A DNA stretch of 45,324 nucleotides from Rhodothermales bacterium (GTDB lineage: Bacteria; Bacteroidota; Rhodothermia; Rhodothermales; BA12): positions 1 through 45,324 of the forward strand of contig JACSSA010000159.1 of assembly GCA_014879465.1 (NCBI GenBank), written 5' to 3'. A program made the position numbers and the translations under genes. This document shows positions 1 through 11,166 of the stretch, in pieces. The notes beneath the pieces are model-generated. The model worked only from the letters and a program-made list of their open reading frames with translations, was not told where the DNA came from and did not search any database. The number at the start of each line of letters is the position of its first letter. Position 1 is the first letter of the stretch.

Positions 1-2016
1 GGCGCTCCGGTCGTGATCGACGGACGCGGCACGGTGCGGGTGCGCACCGACGCCTCGCAGGCACTGGCGCGCTACATGGGCGTGCTCGCGCCCGGCGGCA
101 CGTCGGCGGCGCAGCCGTGGACGTTCGACGTGGCCGAGGGCGTGGAAGCGTTCACCGTGCAGGTGGCCGTGGCTGGCGTCGCCACGATCCCGGCGGTGTA
201 CGCCACCAACGCCGCGCCTGCGGCGCGGGGACTGAACGGCACCAACGAGACCATCGCCGCCGCCGTGCGCACCGCGACAGGGCTTCGGCTGCCGTCGAGC
301 GTCTACACCTGGAGCACGTCCGATGCGGGCGTGGCCACGGTGTCGGCCTCTGGCGAAGTGGCGCGGACGGGCGTGGGCAACGCCACGGTGACGCTCTCGG
401 CCAACGGCGTCCCGGCGGCGCAGTACCCGGTGCAGGTGTGCCCCAACTTGGCCGTGGGCGAGGTTCACCACTTCACCGCCGGGCAAGCGCCGTCGTTCTG
501 CGTGGCGGGCGGCGCGGCGGGCGCGGCAGAGTACACACTCCTCCCGTCGAACACCACGACCTCGCCGCTCTCGGTCACCGTAACCGGCAGCGGCATTCAA
601 GCCGTCACCGGCCCGCCCTCGCCGAGCGCCTTTCGCCGCGACGCAAACGCCGACGGCCTGATCGTTCCCACCTTCAGCGAAGACGACGAGCGCAGCAACG
701 CCCTTGCGTTCGCTCCCGCCGTCTTGCCCGACGGCTTCGCGCCGCAACGCCTCCAAGCGACGGCCCGCGCCGTGGCTGTCCCCAACGTGGGCGACCAACT
801 GAGTTACCAAGCAGCAACGGGATGCTCCGGAGCGATCGACATTCGCACGGGCACGGTGAAGAACGTGACCGACCACGCAATCATCGTCGCCGACAACAAC
901 AACCCGGCGGGCGGTTTCACCCAGACGCAGTACGACTCGCTCGCCGCCCGGTACGAGCAGGCTGTCTGGACGGGCGTCGTTCCTACGTTTGGCACCCCGA
1001 CGGATGTGGACGGCAACGGGCGCGTTATCCTGTTCTACACCCGCCTCGTCAACGAGCTTTCGCCGCCCGCCTCCAACGTGGTTGTGTATGGAGAATTCCA
1101 CAGCCAAGACCTGCTTTCGACCGCTGACTGCCCCCGAAGCAACCATGCCGAGATCCTGTACATGCTGGTGCCCGACCCCACAGGCGTGGTCAACAGCAAC
1201 GTCCGGACGGTATCGTCGGTGGAGGGGAACACCATCGCCGCGGCAGGCTCCCAAACCGCTCGTATGGTATCCCAAGGCCGACGGTGGTACGCTACAGGCG
1301 ACACCCAAACCGAGGATCCGTGGCTCGACATGGGCTTGGCGTCCATGGCCGAGGAGCTGATGTTCTACCGGATGGCCTACGGCCTCGTACCGCGCCAAAA
1401 CATCCAACTGTCTAACCTCACCACCGGCACCTTCGCCACGCGGCGCGTGACGGCCTTCAACGCGTACGCCAACCCGAACTACGGACGTCTCCGGCCCTTC
1501 CTGAATCGCCCGGACACGTCCGGAGCGTTCCGGAGCGGCACATCGCTGGCTGCGCGAGGCGTTACATGGGCGTTCCTGCGCTACGCGGTAGACCGGCGGG
1601 TGACAGAAGGCGGCGTAACAGATGCCTCGATCTTGCAAACGCTGGCGGGGGGACAGCCGTACGTTGGCAAGGAGAACCTGCGCCGGGCGCTCGGCCTCGC
1701 CTCCACTGACGAACTCGACCAGTGGTACCGCGACTTCCTCGTGGCGATGTACACCGACGATGCCGTGGCGGGCGTGCCCGCCCGCTACACCCAGCCGTCG
1801 TGGAACTTCCGGTCGGTGTTTGGAGGCCTTGGCGGATTCCCGCTGGGCGTGCGCCCGCTCACCAACGCCTTCAGTCTAACGCTCACCTACGCGCACGGCG
1901 GTGGCACGGCGTACCAGCGCTTTGGCGTGGCGCAGGGCGGCTTTGCCACGTTCACGGCCAACCGCGCCGGCGGCGACCCTGCCCCGATGCGCTTCTCCCT
2001 TGTTCGCACCAAATAA
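1..2016 (+). CDS. Secreted/surface protein with BIG2-like Ig domain and M30-like metalloprotease-related region (5' truncated by window)
   Basis: Frame is open to base 1 (track ORF starts at GTG 13). Ig-like segment 'YTWSTSDAGVATVSASGEVARTGVGNATVTLSANG'; 'CPRSNHAEILYMLVPDPTG...WLDMGLASMAEELMFYR' resembles secreted M30-like proteins. Confidence 0.7.
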   Translation, partial: GAPVVIDGRGTVRVRTDASQALARYMGVLAPGGTSAAQPWTFDVAEGVEAFTVQVAVAGVATIPAVYATNAAPAARGLNGTNETIAAAVRTATGLRLPSSVYTWSTSDAGVATVSASGEVARTGVGNATVTLSANGVPAAQYPVQVCPNLAVGEVHHFTAGQAPSFCVAGGAAGAAEYTLLPSNTTTSPLSVTVTGSGIQAVTGPPSPSAFRRDANADGLIVPTFSEDDERSNALAFAPAVLPDGFAPQRLQATARAVAVPNVGDQLSYQAATGCSGAIDIRTGTVKNVTDHAIIVADNNNPAGGFTQTQYDSLAARYEQAVWTGVVPTFGTPTDVDGNGRVILFYTRLVNELSPPASNVVVYGEFHSQDLLSTADCPRSNHAEILYMLVPDPTGVVNSNVRTVSSVEGNTIAAAGSQTARMVSQGRRWYATGDTQTEDPWLDMGLASMAEELMFYRMAYGLVPRQNIQLSNLTTGTFATRRVTAFNAYANPNYGRLRPFLNRPDTSGAFRSGTSLAARGVTWAFLRYAVDRRVTEGGVTDASILQTLAGGQPYVGKENLRRALGLASTDELDQWYRDFLVAMYTDDAVAGVPARYTQPSWNFRSVFGGLGGFPLGVRPLTNAFSLTLTYAHGGGTAYQRFGVAQGGFATFTANRAGGDPAPMRFSLVRTK

Positions 2017-2029
2017 CCCCGTTCGCGTG

Positions 2030-3880
2030 ATGACTACGCTTCTTTCTTCCCGCGTGGCGCGGACGGGTACGCTGGCCGTGCTCACCGCCTTGGGCCTCGC
2101 ACTTCCGCTTCGCGCCCAAACCGTCGACCCGACGTTCGGCGGCAGCGGCTCCGTTACAACCACCGTCGGCGACGCCTCCACCGGCGTCCGCATCCTCACC
2201 CAAACCGACGACGCGATCGTCGTGGCGGGCTACTCCGTCGCGAGCGGCAACACCGACGCGCTGCTGCTGCGCTACCTGCCCGGCGGCACGCTCGACCCGG
2301 CGTTCGGCGGCGGCGACGGCATCGCCACGTCCGACTTTGGCGGCCAAGACGTGCTCCAAGCCCTCGCCCGGCAGGCCGACGGCGCGTACGTCGTGGCAGG
2401 CTACACGTCGAGCGCCACCGGCTTCCTCGTCGCCCGCTACCTCGCCGACGGCACCCTTGACCCGTCGTTTGGCGGAGGCGACGGCTGGACGGTCGTGCCC
2501 GTGGGATCGTTCCACGACGAAGCGCACGACGTGCTCGTGCTGCCGTCCGGCGAAATCGTCGTGGCCGGCTTCTCGGGCCAAAACGCCAGCCTGTCCAACA
2601 CCCAGTGGGCCGTGGTGCAGCTCACCTCGGCGGGCGATCTTGACAGCGGCTTTGGCACCGGTGGGATCGTCACCCGCGACTTCGGCGGCGTGGACATCGC
2701 CTACCGCTTGGGTCGCGACTCTGCCGGAAAGATGCTCGTGACCGGCCTTGCGCCCACGAGCGACACCGCCTCCGACTTCACCGTGCTGCGCCTCAACCCC
2801 AACGGCTCCGCCGACGGCGGCTTCGGCAGCGGCGGCGTCGCCACGCTCAACGTGAACGACGGCACCTACTCCATCGCCCACAGCTTTGGCCTGGCCGTGA
2901 CCGCCACCGACGAGGTGATCGTCGGCGGGGCGGTGCGGACGGCGGGCGGCGACCCGAGCGTCGCGGTGGCCAAGTTCACGTCGACCGGCGCGGTCGATAC
3001 CGGCTTCGGCGGCGGCGACGGCTGGGCATCGATCGACCTTGCCGTGCGTGCGTGCGGCGGCCAGTCGTGCGAGCAGTTCAACACCGTCAAACTACAAGGA
3101 GATGGTAAAATTCTCGGCGCAGGGTTCGTCGTGACCGACGCGGGCAACTTCGAGCACGTCGTCGCCCGGTTCCTCTCCGACGGCACACCCGACACGGCGT
3201 TCGACGATGCGCCTCCGGCTCCGGCGGGTGGCGTGGCGCAGAAGACCGCTGCAGGAGACGGCGCACTCGTCACGTCCGGCGTAGACGGCGTGCTCACCGA
3301 CGCCGCGTTCCAGCCCAACAACAAACTCGTCACCACCGGCTCGTCGTCCACAGGCGCATCCACGACCCGCACCGAAACCGGCCAGCCGCTGCCCGTCGAA
3401 CTCGTCGCCTTTACTGCCACCCTCGACGGCACGGCGGCGCGGCTGACGTGGTCGACCGTCTCCGAGACCAACAACGCAGGCTTCGCGGTGGAGCAAGAGG
3501 CGGGCACGGCGTGGACGGAGCGCGGCTTCGTGGACGGCCACGGCACGACGACCGAGCGCCACGACTACGCCTTCCTCGCCGACGCGCTCGCGCCCGGACG
3601 CCACCGCTTCCGGCTGCGGCAAGTGGACTTCGACGGGACGACCCACTACAGCGCCGCCGTCGAGGTCTTCCTCGGCGTGACGGAACTGCGCGTGGGCCGC
3701 ACCCGGAGCGGACTGTACCTGTGGGTGCCCGAGGGCGAAACCGCCGACGTGTACGACGTGAGCGGACGCCGCCTGCGCACCGGCCTCACCACCGGCCCGC
3801 TCGCCACCGACGGCTTCGGCGTGGGCGTGTACTACGTCCGCACCGCGAGCAAGACCGTCGCCGTGCCCGTGCTGCGGTAA
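2030..3880 (+). CDS. Delta-60 repeat beta-propeller protein with C-terminal sorting-type domain
   Basis: Repeated 'LDPxFGGGDG...LPxGxIVVAGxS' units; 'PVELVAFTATLDGTAARLTWSTVSETNNAGFAVE' and 'VYDVSGRRLRTG...GVYYVRT' C-terminus; ATG 2030 followed by signal peptide. Confidence 0.85.
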   Translation: MTTLLSSRVARTGTLAVLTALGLALPLRAQTVDPTFGGSGSVTTTVGDASTGVRILTQTDDAIVVAGYSVASGNTDALLLRYLPGGTLDPAFGGGDGIATSDFGGQDVLQALARQADGAYVVAGYTSSATGFLVARYLADGTLDPSFGGGDGWTVVPVGSFHDEAHDVLVLPSGEIVVAGFSGQNASLSNTQWAVVQLTSAGDLDSGFGTGGIVTRDFGGVDIAYRLGRDSAGKMLVTGLAPTSDTASDFTVLRLNPNGSADGGFGSGGVATLNVNDGTYSIAHSFGLAVTATDEVIVGGAVRTAGGDPSVAVAKFTSTGAVDTGFGGGDGWASIDLAVRACGGQSCEQFNTVKLQGDGKILGAGFVVTDAGNFEHVVARFLSDGTPDTAFDDAPPAPAGGVAQKTAAGDGALVTSGVDGVLTDAAFQPNNKLVTTGSSSTGASTTRTETGQPLPVELVAFTATLDGTAARLTWSTVSETNNAGFAVEQEAGTAWTERGFVDGHGTTTERHDYAFLADALAPGRHRFRLRQVDFDGTTHYSAAVEVFLGVTELRVGRTRSGLYLWVPEGETADVYDVSGRRLRTGLTTGPLATDGFGVGVYYVRTASKTVAVPVLR

Positions 3881-4033
3881 CGGCCGACGCGACCGAACGC
3901 GGCGGGGCCGTCTTCTATCGGGGAGGCGGCCTCGCGTGCGTCTGTGCGGCGCAGATCCGGGCGAAGGTTGCGTCAATCAGACGGTTCGGGCGCGGCGCGG
4001 TGGGAACGGGAGCGTTTCGCATCCGGTTCGCTT

Positions 4034-4052
4034 GTTTGGACACCGTCTAAAC
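4034..4052. promoter_or_regulatory. Candidate operator: inverted repeat GTTTGGAC-ACC-GTCTAAAC upstream of sufB
   Basis: 8-nt arms with one mismatch/wobble, ending 20 nt before sufB ATG at 4072. Confidence 0.45.
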
Positions 4053-4071
4053 CCGCTCCCCCTCCCCGCCG

Positions 4072-5538
<1,467 letters not shown>

Positions 5539-5657
5539 ACGGCGAAGGACGAACGGCGAGCGCCGAACGGATCGACCCACCGGATCGACCCTTCCGCGTC
5601 CGTTCGCCCCTCTCGGCCTCCCTCGACATTCGACATTCGCATTTGACACTCTTCCCC

Positions 5658-6425
<768 letters not shown>

Positions 6426-6443
6426 CCCCACCCGACACTTATG

Positions 6444-6475
6444 CCGTCGTCCCCGCGAAGGCGGGGATCTCGACG
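6444..6475. repeat. Short intergenic palindrome 'CGTCGTCCCCGCGAAGGCGGGGATCTCGACGC'
   Basis: TCCCCGC-GAAG-GCGGGGA stem-loop between sufC and sufD; translates as 'SPRRRGSR' / 'DPRLRGDD', resembling widespread intergenic palindromes. Confidence 0.6.
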
Positions 6476-6553
6476 CACGGGCCGTGCCCTTGCTGCGAGG
6501 CTCTCGCGTTTGCGGGAGCGACGCTTGTTTCGAGGTCTTCTCCTCGACCTGCC

Positions 6554-8065
6554 ATGAACTTCCCCACCTCCGCTTCCGAAGGCAGCTTCGAACATCCCGA
6601 AGCCCAGACGCTCACCGGCGGCTACGCGCACGCCGCACACGCTGCCGCCGACACCCCCGCCGCCGTGGGCAGCCAGACCGGCGCTCGCCTCGTGCCGCCT
6701 GCCGCAACGGCCTCGGCGTGGCTGCCCGAACGCACCGACGCGCCGCTTCTGAAGCGCGCCGCCGAGGCTTTCGCCGCGATGGACGGGACGGCGCTCAACG
6801 GAGCGTTTGACCACCTGAAGACGCTGCGCCGCACCGCGCTGGCCCACGCCCTCCGCCTCGGCCTGCCCACGCGCCGCAGCGAGGCGTGGAAGTACACGCC
6901 CATTGAACGGCTCGCCGACCGCGCATGGCGCTTCCCGATGCCTGCCGACGCCACGGCCTCGCCCGACGATGTGGCTGCGGCGCTGCTCCCCGGCGTCTGC
7001 GACGTGCCCGACCTCGCCGATGTGGTCGTGCTGGTGAACGGGCGCTTCGACGCCGACCACTCGCACATCGGAACGCTGCCCGACGGCGCGTTCGTCGGGG
7101 CCATCTCGACGGCTCCGGAGGCGTTGCAGCCCGTCATTGAACAGGCCTTGGGAAGCCGCACCCGGATGGACACCGAAATGTTTTCGGCCCTTTCCACCGC
7201 GTTTATGCCGGACGCGGCGTTCGTGTACCTCCCCGAAGGCGCGGCGCTCACGCGGCCCGTTGCGGTGGTGCACCTCGCCTCCGGAGACAGCGTGATCGTG
7301 TCCACCCGCACGCTGATCGTCGCGGAGACGAACGCTTCGGCAACGGTGATCGAGCGGGCAGCGGCGGTGGACCGCACCCACGCGACCTTCTTCCTTCCCG
7401 TAACCGAGATCGTGGTCGCCGAAGGCGCATCCGTCAAACATCTGCGCGTCCAAGATGCCGGGGAACGTGTGGTGGAAGTCTCCAACACCGAAGCGTACCA
7501 GAGCGGCCCGTCGGTGTTCGACACGCTCACGGTGGGCTTGTCCGGCGCGACGGTGCGCAACAACCTCCGCATCCACCCCGATGCCGAGCACTGCGAATCC
7601 CACCTGCGCGGCCTGTTCGTGGCAGGTGGGCAGATGCACCTCGACAACGCGACGTTCGTGGACCACGCGATGCCGAACTGCGACTCGAACGAACTCTACA
7701 AGACGTTGCTCGACGGACAGGCCAAAGGCGTGTTCAACGGACGGATTCTCGTGCGAAAAGACGCGCAGAAGACCAACGCCTACCAGTCCAGCCGCGCCAT
7801 TCTTCTCTCCGAAGGGGCCGAGATGAACTCGAAGCCGGAGTTGGAAATCTACGCCGACGACGTGAAGTGCAGCCACGGCGCGGCCACCGGCCGCCTCGAC
7901 GACACGGCGATGTTCTACCTCCGCCAGCGCGGCCTGACGACCGCGCAAGCCCGGGCGCTGCTGCTGCTCGCGTTCGCCCGCGACGTCACCGACACCATCG
8001 CCCTCGAACCGCTGCGCGACTGGGTGGACGGGCGGCTCCAAGACCTCCTCCACGCCGAGGGCTGA
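6554..8065 (+). CDS. sufD: Fe-S cluster assembly protein SufD
   Basis: 'RRSEAWKYTPIERL', 'KTLLDGQAKGVFNGRILVRKDAQKTNAYQSSRAILLSEGAEMNSKPELEIYADDVKCSHGAATGRLDDTAMFYLRQRG'. Confidence 0.95.
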   Translation: MNFPTSASEGSFEHPEAQTLTGGYAHAAHAAADTPAAVGSQTGARLVPPAATASAWLPERTDAPLLKRAAEAFAAMDGTALNGAFDHLKTLRRTALAHALRLGLPTRRSEAWKYTPIERLADRAWRFPMPADATASPDDVAAALLPGVCDVPDLADVVVLVNGRFDADHSHIGTLPDGAFVGAISTAPEALQPVIEQALGSRTRMDTEMFSALSTAFMPDAAFVYLPEGAALTRPVAVVHLASGDSVIVSTRTLIVAETNASATVIERAAAVDRTHATFFLPVTEIVVAEGASVKHLRVQDAGERVVEVSNTEAYQSGPSVFDTLTVGLSGATVRNNLRIHPDAEHCESHLRGLFVAGGQMHLDNATFVDHAMPNCDSNELYKTLLDGQAKGVFNGRILVRKDAQKTNAYQSSRAILLSEGAEMNSKPELEIYADDVKCSHGAATGRLDDTAMFYLRQRGLTTAQARALLLLAFARDVTDTIALEPLRDWVDGRLQDLLHAEG

Positions 8066-8077
8066 ATCGCTGCGACG

Positions 8078-8115
8078 GCACCCGATCAGGGGCAATACCC
8101 TGACCGGGTGCTTGG
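8078..8115 (+). terminator. Stem-loop after sufD, probable terminator
   Basis: GCACCCGATCAGGG-GCAATA-CCCTGACCGGGTGC, 14-nt arms with one mismatch; only a weak T-tract. Confidence 0.55.
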
Positions 8116-8118
8116 GTC

Positions 8119-8147
8119 TTGACATCGGCGACGTGCGGTTGTATCGT
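8119..8147 (+). promoter_or_regulatory. Sigma70-like promoter TTGACA-N17-TATCGT
   Basis: Perfect -35 hexamer, 17-nt spacer, -10 TATCGT, 19 nt upstream of ATG 8167. Confidence 0.65.
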
Positions 8148-8166
8148 AGCCGAAACCTCTGCTGCG

Positions 8167-8736
8167 ATGCGTCTCGCACTGCTGCTTCTCGTTCTCGCGG
8201 CCACTCCCGCGACGGCGCAACCATTCGATCCGCACGCGCTCACGTTTGTCTTTGGTAGCGGACCGGGCCTGGGGCGTACCTACCATTGGGGCGGGTTGGT
8301 CACCCACCAGCGCGGCAACGTGGTTTGGACGGCCCAACTGGCGTCGCACCGCCTGCGTCGAACCGTCGTGGCGGAAGAATTCCTTCAAGATGCAGACGCC
8401 TTCGATACCGCTCTGCTCGTAGGCCGGGCCGTGCGCCTACACCAACGGTTGGACGCAAACGCATCGGCGGGGATCGCAGCGGTGCATGTCTGGCGGACCG
8501 AGCCGGCGTGCCGCTACAGCGACTCCGATCCGTACGGTCGTTCCTGTATGCCGTTTCAAGGCACAGCCCCAGCCTCGGGTTGGGCCATCGGTCTGCCGCT
8601 TAATGCGGGCGTTCACGCCGATGTAGGCTGGGGTCTCGGCGTGGGGCTGCGGGCGTTTGCCAACCTCAACGCCGAAGCGTCGTACAGCGGCGTTGCCGTA
8701 GACCTGCGCATCCAGCCCTTGCAGCCCCGCCGCTGA
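8167..8736 (+). CDS. Hypothetical secreted/outer-membrane protein
   Basis: ORF with signal peptide 'MRLALLLLVLAATPATAQ'. Confidence 0.6.
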   Translation: MRLALLLLVLAATPATAQPFDPHALTFVFGSGPGLGRTYHWGGLVTHQRGNVVWTAQLASHRLRRTVVAEEFLQDADAFDTALLVGRAVRLHQRLDANASAGIAAVHVWRTEPACRYSDSDPYGRSCMPFQGTAPASGWAIGLPLNAGVHADVGWGLGVGLRAFANLNAEASYSGVAVDLRIQPLQPRR

Positions 8737-8786
8737 AATCCGGCGACGGCGTGCGTTCGTCGCTCCGCCGTGCGTATCTTTCCGCC

Positions 8787-8867
8787 ATGACGACCCGCAC
8801 CCACGTTTCGCTGCATCTCTGGGGATGGCATCTGGCCTCCGCAGCGGCTGCGCGTGGACGGGCCTAA
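8787..8867 (+). CDS. trpL: trp operon leader peptide (26 aa: MTTRTHVSLHLWGWHLASAAAARGRA)
   Basis: Short ORF with near-adjacent Trp codons (8820-8822, 8826-8828), followed by a terminator hairpin and trpE. Confidence 0.8.
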   Translation: MTTRTHVSLHLWGWHLASAAAARGRA

Positions 8868-8912
8868 CGGCCCGCGTTTCGTCTTGACGACGGTTCCTCT
8901 ACGCCCCGCTGC
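8841..8912 (+). promoter_or_regulatory. Candidate antiterminator pairing of the trp attenuator
   Basis: GCAGCGG (8841-8847) is exactly complementary to CCGCTGC (8906-8912), which forms the 5' arm of the terminator. Confidence 0.6.
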
Positions 8913-8940
8913 CGACCCCGGCGACGGGGCTTTTCGCTTT
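8903..8940 (+). terminator. Attenuator intrinsic terminator upstream of trpE
   Basis: GCCCCG-CT-GCCG-ACCC-CGGC-GA-CGGGGC followed by TTTTCGCTTT. Confidence 0.8.
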
Positions 8941-8978
8941 CCCCCAGAGACGTCACCGATGGGACGTTTCTCCCCCCG

Positions 8979-10493
8979 ATGCCACCTGCGACGACGCTTT
9001 CCCCGATGACCGCCCTGCCCTCGCCCGAGTCCCTTGCCGAGAACGCCCGCGCCCGCGGCCTTACGCGCTTCGCCGTGCCCGTCGTCCGGCGACTTTCGGC
9101 GGATTTGCTCACGCCCGTCTCCGCGTTTCTGGCGCTGCGCGAGGGGGCCGTCGCGCCGTTTCTGCTTGAATCCGTAGAAGGGGGCGAACGGATGGCGCGG
9201 TATTCGTTTCTCGGGCGCAATCCGTACCTGACCGTCCGGGCGTTCGGAGCAACCACCGAGGTGCAGCGGGCGGGCGGAGTCTTTGAGCCGGTGGACGGAA
9301 CGATCTTCGACGTGCTCGAACGCCTTGCCGCCGAGCGTCCGGAAGTGCCCGTGCCCGGCCTGCCGCGCTTCACCGGCGGCGGCGTCGGCTACCTCGGCTA
9401 CGACACCGTGCGGCTGATCGAGCACCTGCCCGACGTGCCGCCCGACACGCTCGGCCTTCCGGATGCGCTCTGGAGCTTCTACCAAGAGGTCGTCGCCTTC
9501 GACCATGTGCAACACCAACTGGTGCTGGTGGCGCAGGCGTTCTGCGACGTTCCGGAGGACGACGGGCGCGCCATCGCCGACGCCCACGCCGCGCTCGACC
9601 GCCTCGCCGCCGACCTGCGCCGTCCCGCTCCGACACCCGCTCCGCTCGTGCTGGGCGAGGCCGTCCCGGAGCGATTCGGGCAAGCGGCCTACGAAGCCGC
9701 CGTGCGACAGGTCAAGCGCCACATATACGAAGGCGACATCTTCCAAGCCGTTCCCAGCCGTCGCACGGGGTTTCGGGTGAACGGCGACGCGTTCCAGCTG
9801 TACCGCGCGCTGCGGCAGGTCAACCCCGCGCCGTACCTGTTTTTCTTGGACTTCGAGGACGTGACGCTCTGCGGCGCGTCGCCCGAGGTGCTGGTTCGGG
9901 TGGAAGACGGACGCGCCGACGTGCTGCCGATTGCCGGAACGCGACGGCGCGGGGCCACGCCGGAGGACGATGCCGCGCTGGAAGCCGATCTTCTGGCCGA
10001 TGCCAAAGAGCGCGCCGAGCACCTGATGCTGGTCGATTTGGGCCGCAACGACCTCGGGCGGGTGTGCGAAACCGGCAGCGTCGAGGTGACGCGCTACGCC
10101 TTCGTGGAGCGCTACAGCCACGTCATGCACCTCGTCTCGCAGGTGTCCGGGCGCGTGCGATCGGGCGTGTCGCCGCTCGACGTCTTCCGCGCCGCGTTCC
10201 CGGCCGGGACGCTCACCGGAGCGCCGAAGGTGCGGGCGATGCAGATTCTCGACGCCCTCGAACCCGAGAAACGCGGCGTCTACGGCGGGGCCGTGGGCTA
10301 CCTCGACATGCGCGGCAACCTCGACACCTGCATCGCCATCCGGACGCTCGTTGTGACCGGCGGCGTGGCGTACTTGCAAGCCGGAGCGGGCGTCGTGGCC
10401 GATTCCGATCCCGCCTTCGAGTTCGAGGAAACCGTGGCCAAGGCGCGGGCGCTGCGGGCGGCGCTCGAAGTGGCCGCCGGCGATTTGCTCTAA
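8979..10493 (+). CDS. trpE: Anthranilate synthase component I
   Basis: 'SPEVLVRVEDGRADVLPIAGTRRRG', 'LMLVDLGRNDLGRVC', 'AFPAGTLTGAPKVRAMQIL'. Alternative start ATG 9006. Confidence 0.95.
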   Translation: MPPATTLSPMTALPSPESLAENARARGLTRFAVPVVRRLSADLLTPVSAFLALREGAVAPFLLESVEGGERMARYSFLGRNPYLTVRAFGATTEVQRAGGVFEPVDGTIFDVLERLAAERPEVPVPGLPRFTGGGVGYLGYDTVRLIEHLPDVPPDTLGLPDALWSFYQEVVAFDHVQHQLVLVAQAFCDVPEDDGRAIADAHAALDRLAADLRRPAPTPAPLVLGEAVPERFGQAAYEAAVRQVKRHIYEGDIFQAVPSRRTGFRVNGDAFQLYRALRQVNPAPYLFFLDFEDVTLCGASPEVLVRVEDGRADVLPIAGTRRRGATPEDDAALEADLLADAKERAEHLMLVDLGRNDLGRVCETGSVEVTRYAFVERYSHVMHLVSQVSGRVRSGVSPLDVFRAAFPAGTLTGAPKVRAMQILDALEPEKRGVYGGAVGYLDMRGNLDTCIAIRTLVVTGGVAYLQAGAGVVADSDPAFEFEETVAKARALRAALEVAAGDLL

Positions 10494-10630
10494 CCTGCCG
10501 CTGCAATGCGCCCCCAAAACGCTTTCCTCCATCGGCTCTTCGCAAAAACAGGGCTTGACGCGGGGGCTTTTTCGATGTTGATTGCGTTACGCCGCAACCC
10601 TCCTGCGGCCTTATCCTTTCACTCCCTTCG

Positions 10631-11092
10631 ATGCTCAACCCGGTTCTCAACAAGGGCGGCTGGGGCCTTAGCCTCACCCGCGCCGACTCGGTCGAAACCC
10701 TTCAGCCGATCCTCCGCGCCCATTACCAGCTGCTCAACGCCTACGAGTTTGCCCGGCAACAGGCCGGCAACGGCTTCCCCGACCGCGTCGAGAGCGCCCT
10801 CCGAACGTTCCGCACCGACATCGGCAAGATTTCCGAGACGATCTTGTCGTTCGGCGGCGCGCCCTACAACGGCACCGACATCGAGCCGGGCGCTACCGGC
10901 GACACCGAGGCGACACCTGCCCAGCGTATCGAGGCGCTCGACGCCGCCGAGCGCGATCTCAACGACAGCCTCGAAGCCAGCATGAACGTGCCGCAGCAGA
11001 TCCGTACGCTCGCCACGCTCAAACTGCTGCGCAACCACTCCAACGACCGTCTCGCCATCCTGCGCGAAGCCGCCCGCACCGTCCGCGCCTGA
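10631..11092 (+). CDS. Hypothetical small helical protein in trp operon
   Basis: 153-aa ORF between trpE and trpS, same strand; no family firmly recognised. Confidence 0.65.
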   Translation: MLNPVLNKGGWGLSLTRADSVETLQPILRAHYQLLNAYEFARQQAGNGFPDRVESALRTFRTDIGKISETILSFGGAPYNGTDIEPGATGDTEATPAQRIEALDAAERDLNDSLEASMNVPQQIRTLATLKLLRNHSNDRLAILREAARTVRA

Positions 11093-11166
11093 CCGCCCGC
11101 GCCGTGGCCCTGCTTGACGGGCCGTCCGGCAGAACCCTCGCCGGGCGGCCCGTTCCTGTTCCGCCG

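Noticed and set aside
8613-10532. 639-aa minus-strand ORF opposite trpE
   Set aside because: Shadow of trpE codon bias; no recognisable domain.
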